Below, one piece after another: positions 1 to 16,506 of a stretch of 64,000 nt of DNA; position 1 is the first letter of the stretch; the number at the start of each line of letters is the position of its first letter. The notes below the pieces were generated by a model that saw only the letters and a list, made by a program, of their open reading frames with translations, was not told where the DNA came from and did not search any database. Made by a program: the position numbers and the translations under genes. Source of the DNA: Anthoceros angustus (Eukaryota > Streptophyta > Anthocerotopsida > Anthocerotales > Anthocerotaceae); NCBI GenBank assembly GCA_010909165.1, contig VJWM01000239.1, positions 186,001 to 250,000 on the forward strand. The letters run 5' to 3'.

Positions 1-3000
1 TGTGACCATGAAGGAGGGGTTTCCATCCGAATTTGTGGTATGTTCCTAAGTAGGTGTATCCCACGCCATCTGAACACTGTTTTTGTCCACATTGAAAGCC
101 TTGAATTTTGTTCAGGGAGAAAGTTGAATGATGGACTCAGTCAGATACGCCACGATTTTCAGTGTAATGCCAGGCTGCTGTCTGGGGCCTTGAAGTGACT
201 ACTTGTCAGGACGTATGGGTTGTGCAGAGTATCTAACGATATCACTTCTTCGCAGGTCGATGTGCCAGTTGATCCATTTTTGTACCCAAAATTGAAAAAC
301 TGTGGAGTGGAGATTGATATACTGAGCCGCAGTAATTTCTCATTTTTCTTCCGAGCGCTTGTTGCAACACTTCCTGGTGTGCTCATTATCCTATACATTC
401 GTGCCCTTCAATATCGGGCAAAGGAAAAAATGTCCGAGGAGATCTATGATTTGCTTACCATGAATCGCCGACAGTTGATCCTGGTCCAATATCTTGACCC
501 TAGTCTCTTCTCTGTGTACCTCACATGACTCCTGATAGCTACTCGAGCTGACTCCATGAATTCTTTGCTCAACTTCAGCCGGAGGTAGCTGCTGACAAGG
601 CGAAGTCACAATACAAGGATGTTGTTGTTGGAGGGGATGTGTGGGTAGTTCTAGACGAAATTATGACCTACATGCGAGATCCACTGAAGTACCACAGCAA
701 GGGAGTGAAGCTGCCCAGGGTAAGTTGCTAGCTCGTGTTGTCTCTTATGTTTCATCTGAATAGTGTGAGGTTAAGCAAGCGATGAGGGCCTGCAAGTTTT
801 GATGGGTTTATACTCTTGTGCTTTCCATGTTTGGTTGGTGCCAGCCTGAAAGTAAGGAGTTTTTCATGTGATGTACTGAACACAGGGGATCCTCATCAGT
901 GGACCGCCTGGAACTGGAAAAACATTGCTTGCAAGGGCAATTGCAAGAGAATGTGGGCTCCCCTTCGTGTTTGCATCTGGTGCAGAGTTTGTTGAATCCA
1001 GCTCTGGCAATGGATCGGACAAGGTCTTTGATATTTTCTTCACAGCACGGGCAAATGTATGAAACCTCCCTTTACTCTGCATCTTCGTTTGTGGTCAAGG
1101 CAATTTTCTTATGCACCTGAAGGCTTTGTCCTTGCAGGCACCATCTTTTGTGTTCATTGATGAGATTGATGCTCTTGCGGGAAAGAATGCAAAGGATGAT
1201 GCAGAACGAAGGGCAACTTTCCAGCAGCTGTTGGCTGAACTAGATGGCGAGTGAGTGGGGTCCGGAGACGACAAGCTTGTTGTGCTAGTCTCCTAGCTGG
1301 TGTTTCTCTGTTGGAATGATGGCAAGTTCCAGGTCAGGTCCTGCAGGTGAATACTGATGCTATGGCAATTGCAGGCCAGACGATACAGATGTTGATAGAT
1401 TTTCCCTTCGCCAGGCGGTTATACTCATTGCCGCAACAAATCGACCTGATGAGCTAGATGAACAGCTCACAGTGCCTGGTCGCATTGATCGAGAGATCAC
1501 TATTGGATTACCTGGGGAGGCAGAGCGACTGCAGATATTTGAGGTTCACAGTGAAGGCAAAAGGCTGGCCAAGGATGTTGACTTCTCTAAGGTGACCGTC
1601 CAGCTTGTCTGCCGGTGTCCTTGTTTCAGACGTTCAATTGTTCTCTAAACCTCCTGGTTGAAAGACGACACCTAGTATGCCTTCTGGTTGTGCACTGTGA
1701 TGCTTATTGTTTTTGACTGAAGAGCACTGTGTAAACGTGCTGTATGAATTGATCCCCTTCTGTTTTCATATGTTTCAGATGGTATACAGGACCATAGGGT
1801 ACTCCGGGGCAGACATCAGAAATTTCATCAATGAAGCTGGGATTATGGCGGTAAGTACGTAATTGCACGTTATATCCCTGCAACAGGTTGGGAGCTCGTT
1901 ATTGCAGGCTTAAAATGGCTCCCCTTCACGTTATTGAATTCAGGTCAGAAAGGGACGTACTGAAATCACTCAGGGTGACTTTCTGGAAGTTTTGGACAAG
2001 CAACTGTTTGAAGGGATGGGAATGGTTCTGACAGACGATGAGCAGCAAAGGATTGTCTCTCAGGTGCGTAATTGTGTGTGGCCGCTCTACTCTGTTGTTG
2101 CTTACCCTACGGCCACAAATGAAACCTTGCTTGTATGCTCCCAACAGGTACCTGAGGGAACAAAAAGACTCCTTGCAGTGCATGAGGCTGGGCATATACT
2201 GCTGGCACATCTCTTCCCACGTTTTGATTGGCATGCCTTTAGTAATCTGTTACCAGGTGGCAAGGTATGCTCCGGATTTGCAGCTGCATCTGAAGCTTCT
2301 TGTTTGTGTAAAATATCCCTCCCCAGCTGTGTGGCTCAAAGCTTTGGGTGCTGTTTCTGGGTGCAGGATACTGCGTTAACAGTTTTTTTCCCGCGAGAGG
2401 AAATGCTGCAATTGGGGTACACCACCGTTGGATATTTGAAGATGCAAATGGTTGTCGCTCATGGTGGTCGGTGTGCGGAACGAATTATAAACGGCGATGA
2501 CATCACCGATGGAGGGCAGGATGACCTTGTGAACATCTCCAGGGTGATTGTTCGGACCGTGACCCAGCTGGCCTGCTACTGACTTCTGTGTTTTTACTGG
2601 CTAATCGTGGTCTTATTTTAGATTGCGCGCGAGATAGCTATAACTCATGCAAGCCCACGCCTTGGACTTTTCCCGAAACAATGGCAAGGGCACCTCGATC
2701 CTCAAGAACGTCCGGGTGAAGTAGCTCTGATTCCCAATGAGGTAGACCTCTCGTCTATATGTCACTCTTTTCCAAATTTCTCCGGCCGTCCTCATGGCTA
2801 TTGGCGATTTCCAGTTGTGGCACCTGGAACCCACTCCCCTTCTTCATTCCTTGCATTGCCTATGCAAATGAAAGTTGGAATCGTCTGTGCTATGCAGTGG
2901 AGCAAACCAGGCTCGCTTATCACGAACATGACTGTTGAATTTTCGGAACTGTTCACCAGGGAAGTGCGAAGGGTAAGCGGACCAGTGCCTACGACCCTTA

Positions 3001-3558
3001 ATTCGGGCTGTGATTCTAAGACTTTCACGGCCTGTCATTGCCGCTCTTCTTGAATTTACCCTCGGTAACTACATACGTCGTCGATGGTTGCAGTACATCG
3101 ATGAGACCGAAGACCAGGCCATGGAGGCCTTACGGAAAAACAGACACATTCTGGAGAGACTCGTGGACGAACTGGTGGTCAAAACCAAACTCAGCGGAAT
3201 TGTGAGTAACATCACCCAGCTTGTGATGAAGTTCCGCATGTCTTGAACCCTGTCCGCCTCCGTTGTGCTAAACACACGTTGTGCCTAAACTGGACAGGAA
3301 GCGGAAGAAATAATCAAGTCCATGGACCCAATAATGATGGAAGATCCAATGTACTTCCCGCCAATCAAGTTCGGCCAGGTCGTCATCTCTGTTCCCCTAC
3401 TACGTGAAATCATGTCCTCGTTGTCCGTCCCAAACTGACTTTCGGAGATCTGAGACCAAACTGATTTACCTGTGCAGGAGATGCCAGCGCTGCCGCCCAA
3501 CATGAAAGGCCGATACGAGTACTTAGACATCTACCCCGCGCCCCTACATCGATGTTGA
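1..3558 (+). CDS. FTSHI4: FTSHI4-like chloroplast AAA/FtsH protein, 5' end outside the window
   Basis: Partial gene; 15 exons are visible: 1-37, 256-483, 579-719, 886-1056, 1138-1250, 1375-1591, 1779-1850, 1944-2063, 2148-2264, 2367-2543, 2622-2741, 2898-2972, 3094-3201, 3298-3378, 3478-3558. All join in frame to give about 618 residues. It resembles plant FTSHI4, an FtsH-related protein of the chloroplast membrane. A hydrophobic segment (ATLPGVLIILYI) precedes the AAA module. Walker A is GPPGTGKT, Walker B is VFIDEID, and the second region of homology includes ATNRPDEL and PGRIDRE. The protease half keeps HEAGH and a later GGQDDL stretch. The end, APLHRC then stop, matches the family C-terminus. 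FTSHI proteins are usually described as inactive proteases; here the zinc-binding motif looks intact. The donor at 484 is a weak GT (gtccaa), chosen because it restores the conserved ILP junction. Confidence 0.93.
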
Positions 3559-4464
3559 CGACGCTAGTCGCGATTCGCGATTCGCGATTCCATCTCCCAT
3601 GTGCCCGCCATGTGACTTCGAGATTGAGACCATCTAAAATTTTGTAGGAACCGAAGGCAGCGCCAAAACCCAAGCTGCCATGCCAGTCACCAAACTCCGT
3701 TTGGCGTCGGGAGTCTTGTCATACCAACAGTATGTGTACGTCACCGATGCCCTAACGTGGCTTGATGATGGAGCTTCAGGACATCCCTAATCATACTTAT
3801 ACATGCATGCGACGCGTATGAATTATCGATCATTTCCCCAGCCGCCGTGTAAGTTTCCCTCCAACGACCATGACGAACCGGAATCCTGTAACCCGACTCA
3901 AAAAGCAAAAGGGCTTCAGCTGAAGACGCACAAACTGGTCCTTCCAACGGGTCCGAAATTCGCCAGTTCCTGCAGCTGCTCCAACAAATTCCTTCATTCC
4001 TGCCTGCGCCATGCGATTCGTGGAAGCGAATCGAATCGTCTCCGCACGCCTGCGCGGGACGGCATTCCCCTCCCCGATCTCACTCCGGTCCTGCAGCTGG
4101 ATGCCTCGGAATGCTAGCGAGGGTTGCTGGAAGGCTGGGTTGGTATGGTGGAATCGGCATCGCTGCCCGGACGAGGAAGCGGGCGGAAGCGGGGTCTGGT
4201 GAAGTAGCTGGCTGGAGCAGAATTTGATTGCGAATCACAGCTCCTTTTGTTGCAAGCTGGAATTGGAAGAAGGGTTTGTGAGGGAGGCTGTTTACACAGG
4301 AGGTATGTATGTCTGAGGTTGCGGTTACTGAAGATGCTACATCGAGATGTGTTTGAGGATGTTCATGGACGTTTGTGTGTAAAAAATGATTCAGGGGGGT
4401 GTGTGGAATTCGGCAGCGGGGGCGAGGAGGCGAGAATTAGGTGTCCGATGTGAGCTCTGGCAGC
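3559..4464. other. Intergenic: FTSHI4 3' flank and upstream region of the PHD gene
   Basis: I see no gene here. A short direct repeat, gcgattc three times in a row, lies near 3569-3592, just after the FTSHI4 stop. The sequence just before 4465 is GC-rich and probably holds the promoter and 5' UTR of the next gene. Confidence 0.5.
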
Positions 4465-7400
4465 ATGGCTCTGCCTTTCACGGCTTCTCCAAGGGCTTGG
4501 GAGTGGATACTGGAGAAGCTCGTGGATAACAAGGATGTGGGAACTCCGATTGTGAAAGGTAGGTTCGCTGGACGCAGAATTGGTGCGGGAAGGGTTTGGT
4601 CCTGGGAGGTGTTGTGTCTGTCAGTTTTTTTCGTCGGTTGAGCTGGTCTTGGCGAGTGGATCAGCTTGTCCTGATTTGGCGGTTTTGCTTGCTTTAGGGT
4701 TGGCGGGTTACGTCCCCGACATTGAGGAGCCAGAATGCCGCCCCCTAGTACGTCGAATGGCTCTGCGGTATTTGGAAGAAGCCATGGTGAAAAACAGGAT
4801 TGATGTGACCGCCATCCCGCTGCTGGAGTCGGCGTGCTCATTTGAGTTGGAGAACAGTTCTTGTAGAGATGTTATCGCGCAGAAGATGCGGGACCGCAAG
4901 CTTCTGCATCGTGTGAAAATTGAGGTGATGACAGTGAGAACCCCAGCTCCTCTTGGGGCCTGGAATGTCCTCTGTTGTTGTAGTGACAAGAGCGTGTGGT
5001 GGGGTGGGTTGGTAGTTTTTGTGGAGGAGGTGTGTGAGTGAGCTGATCGTGGTATTGTTCGTACCTGGCAGGCTGTCATATGCTGTGTCAGACAGACACA
5101 GCCGGATTGGTCTGCTTTTCTTGAGACCTTGAATGAGGTGTTCCCGCCCGAAGACCTCAGTCCAGAAAATCAGACTCAGAGGAACGAGCTTCTGTCAGTT
5201 TTCAAGGTAGGCGAGAGGCAGACTTGCCTGGTTGTTGCGACTTTGATGACCAAAAGCAATGTCAGGTACTGAATTATGATCTTGGCTGGCTTCAGAGCAA
5301 GGACATTCGTAGCATACCCTTGGATGCCAGTTTGAAAAAAGACCTCTTCCGATTTACGCAGCAGAAACAGAAAATGCTTAACAAGCCTGTTCTGGATCAG
5401 GTGCGTTAGATAAGTCGATTATGCTTGTATGCTTTTATTAAATGCAAACTGAATGCATTGGAGCTATGCGTCCCAACGAGGGGTTGCCACGTTCTTTATA
5501 CTTGTTAATGGTCTGTGTAACCTGCATCAGCTCGTTGAAGCTGAAAGAGACCATTTGTGCATTCTAACCATTTTGCTGCGTTGTCGATCATGTAGCTCGC
5601 AAATTCGTACGTGCAGACCATGTCTGTGTCCAATGGTAGGATGTCTGGCAGCAGAGAGGACCTCCATGGTGTGAGATCACCTGACGCAGACTTCATCAAC
5701 AATGCAAAGGCGATGTTAGGGCTGGGACCTGCAACAGCAAGTGACCCTCATCGCAGGCCAGAGGCGATGCAGAAGCAAATGTGTGTGGAAAGTAAGGAAG
5801 ACGGAACAGAGTTGCAGGAGACACCCCAGAACCATGAAGTCAAGGTTGGATTGAAGGACAGTGGTGTGAGAACTAGAGATGTTGAAGGCATTGGGCATGG
5901 TATGGAGGCTTGCAATGGGGCGAGCCCTACAGTGTCTGTGCAGAGTGATGCTTTAACAGAAATCGTGTACTTCCGGAAGCAACAAGGAAGGGGCCTAGTC
6001 GATCAGCGAAAAAGACGAAGGGAGTCTCTTGACAGTGACGATGCAACACATGCCATTGGTGATGGAGGTGCCGCACGTTTCCATTCTGGGTGCAGAGCCA
6101 GAATGAATGGCAACTCCTGTGCCACTCCCCTGAAGCGAATGACGGGTAAATGCTACGAATGCAGCATGGGGGGTAGCCTCCTGTTTTGTGATGGCTGTAA
6201 AGCGTCGTACCATCATGAATGTCTGGCCCAACAGCTGACATGCAACTGGACTTGCCCTGATTGTGGAAAAATCTGTACAGTGGTACGTGACCGTTAGGCT
6301 TGAAGGTGAACTTGTGTGTCAGTGGTTCCTTGCTTCTTTCTTTTCAAGTGCATGTGATCTAAGTTGCATTTGTGTTCTTGTGTGTTGCAGCCAGCTTGAA
6401 ACTTCTGCTGCCTCCACCACCTTTGGGAAAGCTCAATGGAACTGTCAGAGAACCTGGTGCCTCTGGTGCTGCAGCTCTTGATTGCAGAGCCTCTTTGGAT
6501 CCTCTCGTGCATAGTGGGATGTTTATGCAGCTCATGTGTCCACAAGCCCTCTTCAGAAAAATGACGCAGGATGCAGTGCTACAGAACTAACTCTTTTGGG
6601 GGCCAAACTAAGGAAAGGGAAGGAATCACAATACATGGAACAAGTTCCAGACTTCAAGAGACAACCATTGCGGCACAGATGGGTGTGAAGGGATGCTCAG
6701 ACACAAGAAGTGGAGGATATGAGAATGATGGCAAAGCTTCTTCTGTTGGCAAAAGGGCATGCTCTTCCGATGACGATGATGATGATGTGCAAATTCTGGA
6801 ATCCATCAGCTGTAAACGACCTAAAGTCATCAACCTTGAGGAAGACTTTAAAACTGCGCACTTGAAGACAATTACAGATCTTGATAGTGCTGAGCACTGC
6901 CCTCTGCAGCCAACGTGTGGGGATCTAACAGGAGAGGCTGTAGCCGTGGAGCATGCTGTTGAGCAGCCCAGTGCTGAGGCAGTGGTCGAGGAACCAGCAG
7001 AAAACGTTGAACGTTTGATTGTCATTAGTGACGGTCAGAATGTTGAGAGGAAGCAGACTGCCAGTTCCTCTTGGGGGCCTGGAATGTCCTCTGTTGTTGT
7101 AGTGACAAGAGCGTGTGGTGGGGTGGGTTGGTAGTTTTGTGGAGGAGGTGTGTGAGTGAGCTGATCGTGGTATTGTTCGTACCTGGCAGGCTGTCATATG
7201 CTGTGTCAGACAGACACAGCCGGATTGGTCTGCTTTTCTTGAGACCTTGAATGAGGTGTTCCCGCCGAAGACCTCAGTCCAGAAAATCAGACTCAGAGGA
7301 ACGAGCTTCTGTCAGTTTTCAAGGTAGGCGAGAGGCAGACTTGCCTGGTTGTTGCGACTTTGATGACCAAAAGCAATGTCAGGTACTGAATTATGATCTT

Positions 7401-10400
7401 GGCTGGCTTCAGAGCAAGGACATTCGTAGCATACCCTTGGATGCCAGTTTGAAAAAGACCTCTTCCGATTTACGCAGCAGAAACAGAAAAATGCTTAACA
7501 AGCCTGTTCTGGATCAGGTGCGTTAGATAAGTCGATTATGCTTGTATGCTTTTATTAAATGCAAACTGAATGCATTGGAGCTATGCGTCCCAACGAGGGG
7601 TTGCCACGTTCTTTATACTTGTTAATGGTCTGTGTAACCTGCATCAGCTCGTTGAAGCTGAAAGAGACCATTTGTGCATTCTAACCATTTTGCTGCGTTG
7701 TCGATCATGTAGCTCAGAATTCGTACGTGCAGACCATGTCTGTGTCCAATGGTAGGATGTCTGGCAGCAGAGAGGACCTCCATGGTGTGAGATCACCTGA
7801 CGCAGACTTCATCAACAATGCAAAGGCGATGTTAGGGCTGGGACCTGCAACAGCAAGTGACCCTCATCGCAGGCCAGAGGCGATGCAGAAGCAAATGTGT
7901 GTGGAAAGTAAGGAAGACGGAACAGAGTTGCAGGAGACACCCCAGAACCATGAAGTCAAGGTTGGATTGAAGGACAGTGGTGTGAGAACTAGAGATGTTG
8001 AAGGCATTGGGCATGGTATGGAGGCTTGCAATGGGGCGAGCCCTACAGTGTCTGTGCAGAGTGATGCTTTAACAGAAATCGTGTACTTCCGGAAGCAACA
8101 AGGAAGGGGCCTAGTCGATCAGCGAAAAGACGAAGGAGTCTCTTGACAGTGACGATGCAACACATGCCATTGGTGATGGAGGTGCCGCACGTTTCCATTC
8201 TGGGTGCAGAGCCAGAATGAATGGCAACTCCTGTGCCACTCCCTGAAGCGAATGACGGGTAAATGCTACGAATGCAGCATGGGGGTAGCCTCCTGTTTTG
8301 TGATGGCTGTAAAGCGTCGTACCATCATGAATGTCTGGCCCAACAGCTGACATGCAACTGGACTTGCCCTGATTGTGGAAAAATCTGTACAGTGGTACGT
8401 GACCGTTAGGCTTGAAGGTGAACTTGTGTGTCAGTGGTTCCTTGCTTCTCTTTCTTTTTCAAGTGCATGTGATCTAAGTTGCATTTGTGTCTTGTGTGTT
8501 GCAGCCAGCTTCGAAACTTCTGCTGCCTCCACCACCTTTGGGAAAGCTCAATGGAACTGTCAGAGAACCTGGTGCCTCTGGTGCTGCAGCTCTCGCTGAT
8601 TGCAGAGCCTCTTTGGATCCTCTCGTGCATAGTGGGGATGTTTATGCAGCTCATGTGTCCACAAGCCCTCTTCAGAAAAATGACGCAGGATGCAGTGCTA
8701 CAGAACTAACTCTTTTGGGGGGCCAAACTAAGGAAAGGGAAGGAATCACAATACATGGAACAAGTTCCAGACTTCAAGAGACAACCATTGCGGCACAGAT
8801 GGGTGTGAAGGGATGCTCAGACACAAGAAGTGGAGGATATGAGAATGATGGCAAAGCTTCTTCTGTTGGCAAAAGGGCATGCTCTTCCGATGACGATGAT
8901 GATGATGTGCAAATTCTGGAATCCATCAGCTGTAAACGACCTAAAGTCATCAACCTTGAGGAAGACTTTAAAACTGCGCACTTGAAGACAATTACAGATC
9001 TTGATAGTGCTGAGCACTGCCCTCTGCAGCCAACGTGTGGGGATCTAACAGGAGAGGCTGTAGCCGTGGAGCATGCTGTTGAGCAGCCCAGTGCTGAGGC
9101 AGTGGTCGAGGAACCAGCAGAAAACGTTGAACGTTTGATTGTCATTAGTGACGGTCAGAATGTTGAGAGGAAGCAGACTGCCAGTTCCTCGGAACCTGGC
9201 GACAGGGAAGCTGAACGCTGCCACGATGGGGAGGAGTTGGACGCTGTGGACTTGGAGATGAGGAAGCTGATAGAAGTACAGTATTTATGTCGTCGGCAGG
9301 ATGGTCATGAAGAGGTTTGTCACCTGTGTGGGGATACAGGAACCATGATATCTTGTGAAACATGTCCGATTGCAATGCATAAAAGCTGTCTTGGCCCTGA
9401 TCAGTCTTCTGCGGATGAGAGCGGAAAGTGGTTGTGTCCTTACTGTGTGAGGAAGAAAGCAGTGCAAGCTCTTGTACAGGCCAGGGAGGCTACTAAGCTC
9501 GCTCGAAAGCAGCTGTTGGACGCAGAGAAAGCTTTAGCAGCATTGAAAGATAAGCCGCTGCCAAGGCAAGAGCAAAGGCAAAGGCAAAGGCCTGAGGGTT
9601 CAAGTGCTGGTGGACCGCATAGCTCTCCCGGGGTGGCATCCAAAGAGGTTGAGCTAACTAAGGTTCCCCCTATGGAGCAAACAGAAGGTACTGTTACAAC
9701 TGATCGAGACAGTCTTCAATTTGTCTCTTCTGCTTGGTCGGGTATTCATCCCGGGATTGTACATCCGCTGGTACCTGCCTGTGTGCAGGTGAGAATGGGA
9801 AGGTCTCTCCGGGAGCGACTGCGTGCAAGACAAGAGCCGGAAGCGAAGAGCATCAAGCAGCCAGTGACGCAGGTGGTGATGCTCCTTCCCCTGCATACGG
9901 TGCGTCTTCTGGATGTGATTCTCCCAAAGGAGGAGCTTCCGATGAGAGGCATGATGGGGAGGTGGACCCCACATCCCGGACGTCCAAGGCCCACAGAAAA
10001 TTGTCCAGGTAACGTTTCCGAAAGGTTGCCATCTCTGCGGCTGATGAAACAGGTGGTGTAGTCTGATGGGTGTCTGACCGGCACCGCAGTGGGCGGAAGG
10101 CAGTCCCTGGACTCCGCAGAAAAGCGCTACCATGGACCACCGAAGAAGAACAAGTCTTACGGGTAGGTGAAAACGAGCGTTAGGTTAGGTGTATGTCTGC
10201 TGACGTCCCAACGTCCCAACCCGCTCGCCATGTGCCTCACATCTCGGCGATCTTTGTGGTTCTTGTGCAGGAGGGAGTGGCACGATTCTCTAAAGACGGT
10301 ACGTGGGGTTATCAGTGGCAACGTATCCTGGAGTTTGGAGCCGGCAAGTTTGACAAGAGCCGGACCGGTGTTGACCTAAAGGACAAGTGGAGGAACATGC

Positions 10401-10432
10401 AAAGGCGAGCAGGCTCTCCCAGCTTGCGCTAG
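4465..10432 (+). CDS. PHD-finger / Myb-telobox (TRF-like) protein, interrupted by an internal tandem duplication
   Basis: A complete model needs exons 4465-4558, 4698-4924, 5072-5206, 5266-5400 and 5596-6282 from repeat copy A, then 8505-9687 from copy B, then 9789-10008, 10090-10162 and 10271-10432. This gives about 971 residues. The N-terminus is a helical region (WEWILEKLV). A first PHD-like zinc finger has CYECSMGG, CDGC, HHEC and CPDCGKIC. An acidic run of six Asp follows, then a second PHD finger (CHLCGDTG, CETC, HKSC, CPYC) and a basic coiled stretch. The C-terminus is a Myb domain with PWTTEEEQVL and the telobox signature VDLKDKWRN. This layout fits plant TRF-like chromatin proteins that bind telomeric or telobox DNA. 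As assembled, no single copy is open throughout: copy A is broken in exon 6, and copy B in exons 3 to 5. Confidence 0.8.
4952..7070 (+). repeat. Tandem duplication copy A (about 2.12 kb) inside the PHD gene
   Basis: This unit is followed directly by a near-identical unit at 7071-9190, offset about 2119-2120 bp. It holds exons 3 to 5 and the first part of exon 6. Exons 3 to 5 are open. Exon 6 (from 6391) is broken by indels, for example near 6405, 6478 and 6520. The two copies differ by about a dozen small indels, mostly in homopolymers, with essentially no clean substitutions. Confidence 0.95.
7071..9190 (+). repeat. Tandem duplication copy B (about 2.12 kb) inside the PHD gene
   Basis: Second copy of 4952-7070. 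The joint at 7061-7072 fuses the downstream edge (ccagttcctc) to the upstream edge (tcctcttgggg), sharing tcctc. Exon 3 has lost one C (FPPED frame broken near 7263). Exon 4 has two compensating indels near 7455 and 7490. Exon 5 is frameshifted near 8130, 8242 and 8283. Exon 6 from 8505 is fully open and runs into the unique 3' part of the gene. Confidence 0.95.
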
Positions 10433-10931
10433 ATCAGCGTATGTCACGCTTCCTGCTCTGCCAGTTGCGCACCAGTTGCTGTGTATGCCATTGATTGCCG
10501 TAGGTGCATCCGCAATGAGTGATGAGGAGGCCACCTGTTTTGTACATACATTCAGTGGAAGCATGCATTGCTGATGATGGAGGGTGTTGGGTCCCGAGCT
10601 AATTTGTCTGGTTGTGGCGAAGCAGTGGGGCTATGCTCTACTTCCCCTGGCTTGTCTGCGAAGTGGGATATGAGAAATGTACCTCCCTGTCTGCCACCAA
10701 GATCACAGGGATCCAGAGCCCACCCCCATTCACGAGCAGCGGCAGGCCCGCTGCTGTACTGTCCTGCCACGCCATTTGCCCTCCTCCTCGGTCACGGAGC
10801 CCGTCGGGTGCCTGCGCTGCCTGGCCGCCTGGCCGCCTGGCGGCGCGGCGTCTCTGATCAGAAATAGTGCCTGCACCCAGAACTGGCAGTCGGACAGTTT
10901 TGGAGGTTTGGATCACATCCGCCATGCCGGC
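10433..10931. other. Intergenic: PHD gene 3' flank
   Basis: The PHD gene stop is at 10432 and the dynein duplication begins at 10932. The stretch is GC-rich toward the end. An open frame running through it into the dynein gene shows no family features. I see no gene. Confidence 0.5.
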
Positions 10932-14958
<4,027 letters not shown>

Positions 14959-14981
14959 AGCCTTTCCTAACAGTGGAGTTG

Positions 14982-16506
14982 TCACTGCTGCTTTTCACGT
15001 CTGATGCTTCCTCTGCAGCAGAGTACCATCGACACGCAAACAGCCAACAGGTATCCTCCTATAGCGCCATAGCTACAAGAGATTGGCCAAGCCTGCAACC
15101 ATTCAAAAAGACAGTTGGTCACATGATGCGACCAGGGGTACAGGCCCCTCTTGCTTATGCTGAAGATCACCTGCCAGGGCCGATCCCAATCCAAAGGCAT
15201 GGGCCATGCTCCCACCCACGCCCCAAGAATCGCTCCGTGTGCAGGAACACAAACTGAAAATTCTAGTCCTCCCTTTGGCCTAGATTCATGTCCAGCGTGC
15301 AGAATGTTGCTCACCCATCATAACAATTTGGATCGTGCATTTGACGAAAACTACAAAGCCACATACATGATTTACCTTGTTTCACCAAAAAGGCGGCACC
15401 AGCTGGATAGTGATGGGCCTAATACAGAAGCAGCTGGTACAATCTACAGAAACGTTGAAAAGCACCTCATGATTGGATGTTGAAACAAAAGCCAAACAGT
15501 AATTAGTTTTACCAGAAGACAGGACAAGCAAAACAAGTACCCCGCCAGAACAACGTACCAACATTAGGCCTGCTGATGGTAGCAGTCATTATTTCCCATG
15601 CATTCTCATTACTATTAAACAATCCTCTGATCAGAAGCACGCACCACAAGCACGGACATGAGTGCCGCCCAGTGCAACGTCTTCCAAACATACCTGTGCA
15701 GAAGGGGTTCTAGTCAGAAAAAACTGACCAGAAGTATGCGTCGGTAGCAATGCTTTAGTAACTCAAGGCTAAAAAGGACCTCAAACTCACTGCAAAGAAA
15801 GGGGCACTCCGAATACTGTCGCAAAGAGAAAAGCAATAGCGATCCCTGTCAAACAGGAGAGTATTGTTGTGAGATGAAGTAATTGTGCGTCTAGGTCAGA
15901 TTCAAAACTTCAACAACCTTGGGATGCTCACTAACCAGCTGGGAAGCCCAACAATCCTTGAAGTAAAGCCTTGCAAGTCTGTGAACGAAAACCATCCCGT
16001 TTAGCCGTGAGATTGTTAAAGGTGACACAGATTTACGGAACACATGGAGCAAGAGTAGATTCCTCACCGATAGACTTGATAGATGACGAGCACACAGGCC
16101 GTAGGCAAAAATGAAGAAAGGCAAGACGAGCGCCTGCAACAAAGGAAAGGTTTAGACAGCGCATTGTGACCTCCGCGTAGTCACAAATGATGTAAGTGTA
16201 CCCCTTGTCATAAATTACTGCAAAGATCTCATGGAGATGATCAGGAACAGAAGGTATCAAGGCAACGGTTACCATGATGTACTGGAGTGCCTTCAGAGGA
16301 TGGAGGACGAGAGATGGGGCACCCAAGACTCCTATCACAAGTATCGATGCACAGCATGCCTGCAGTAACAAAACTATGACGAGGGAGAGTCCGTCTTCAC
16401 TTTTCAAAGCTTTGCCCCCACTACAGTTTCCTTCTTCCTCCTCCTTCAGTGCGTCCCCTTCCTGTATCTCCTTCTCTACCAGGGCTTTTAACAGAGGGCT
16501 ACACAT
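14982..16506 (-). CDS. PIGF: PIG-F, GPI-anchor ethanolamine-phosphate transferase subunit
   Basis: Eight exons on the minus strand: 16273-16506, 16068-16133, 15936-15978, 15791-15845, 15645-15693, 15376-15443, 15171-15279 and 14982-15092. They join in frame to 244 residues. The diagnostic PIG-F motif GAWPMPLDWDRPWQ is followed after an intron by AWPISCSYGAIGGYL. Hydrophobic segments include LVIVLLLQACCASILVIGV and ALVLPFFIFAYG. PIG-F is a multi-pass ER membrane protein that stabilises the PIG-O and PIG-G enzymes adding ethanolamine phosphate to GPI anchors. The start ATG at 16506 is the first in frame. The stop codon lies only about 23 bp from the end of the dynein duplication, in convergent orientation. 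Confidence 0.93.
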
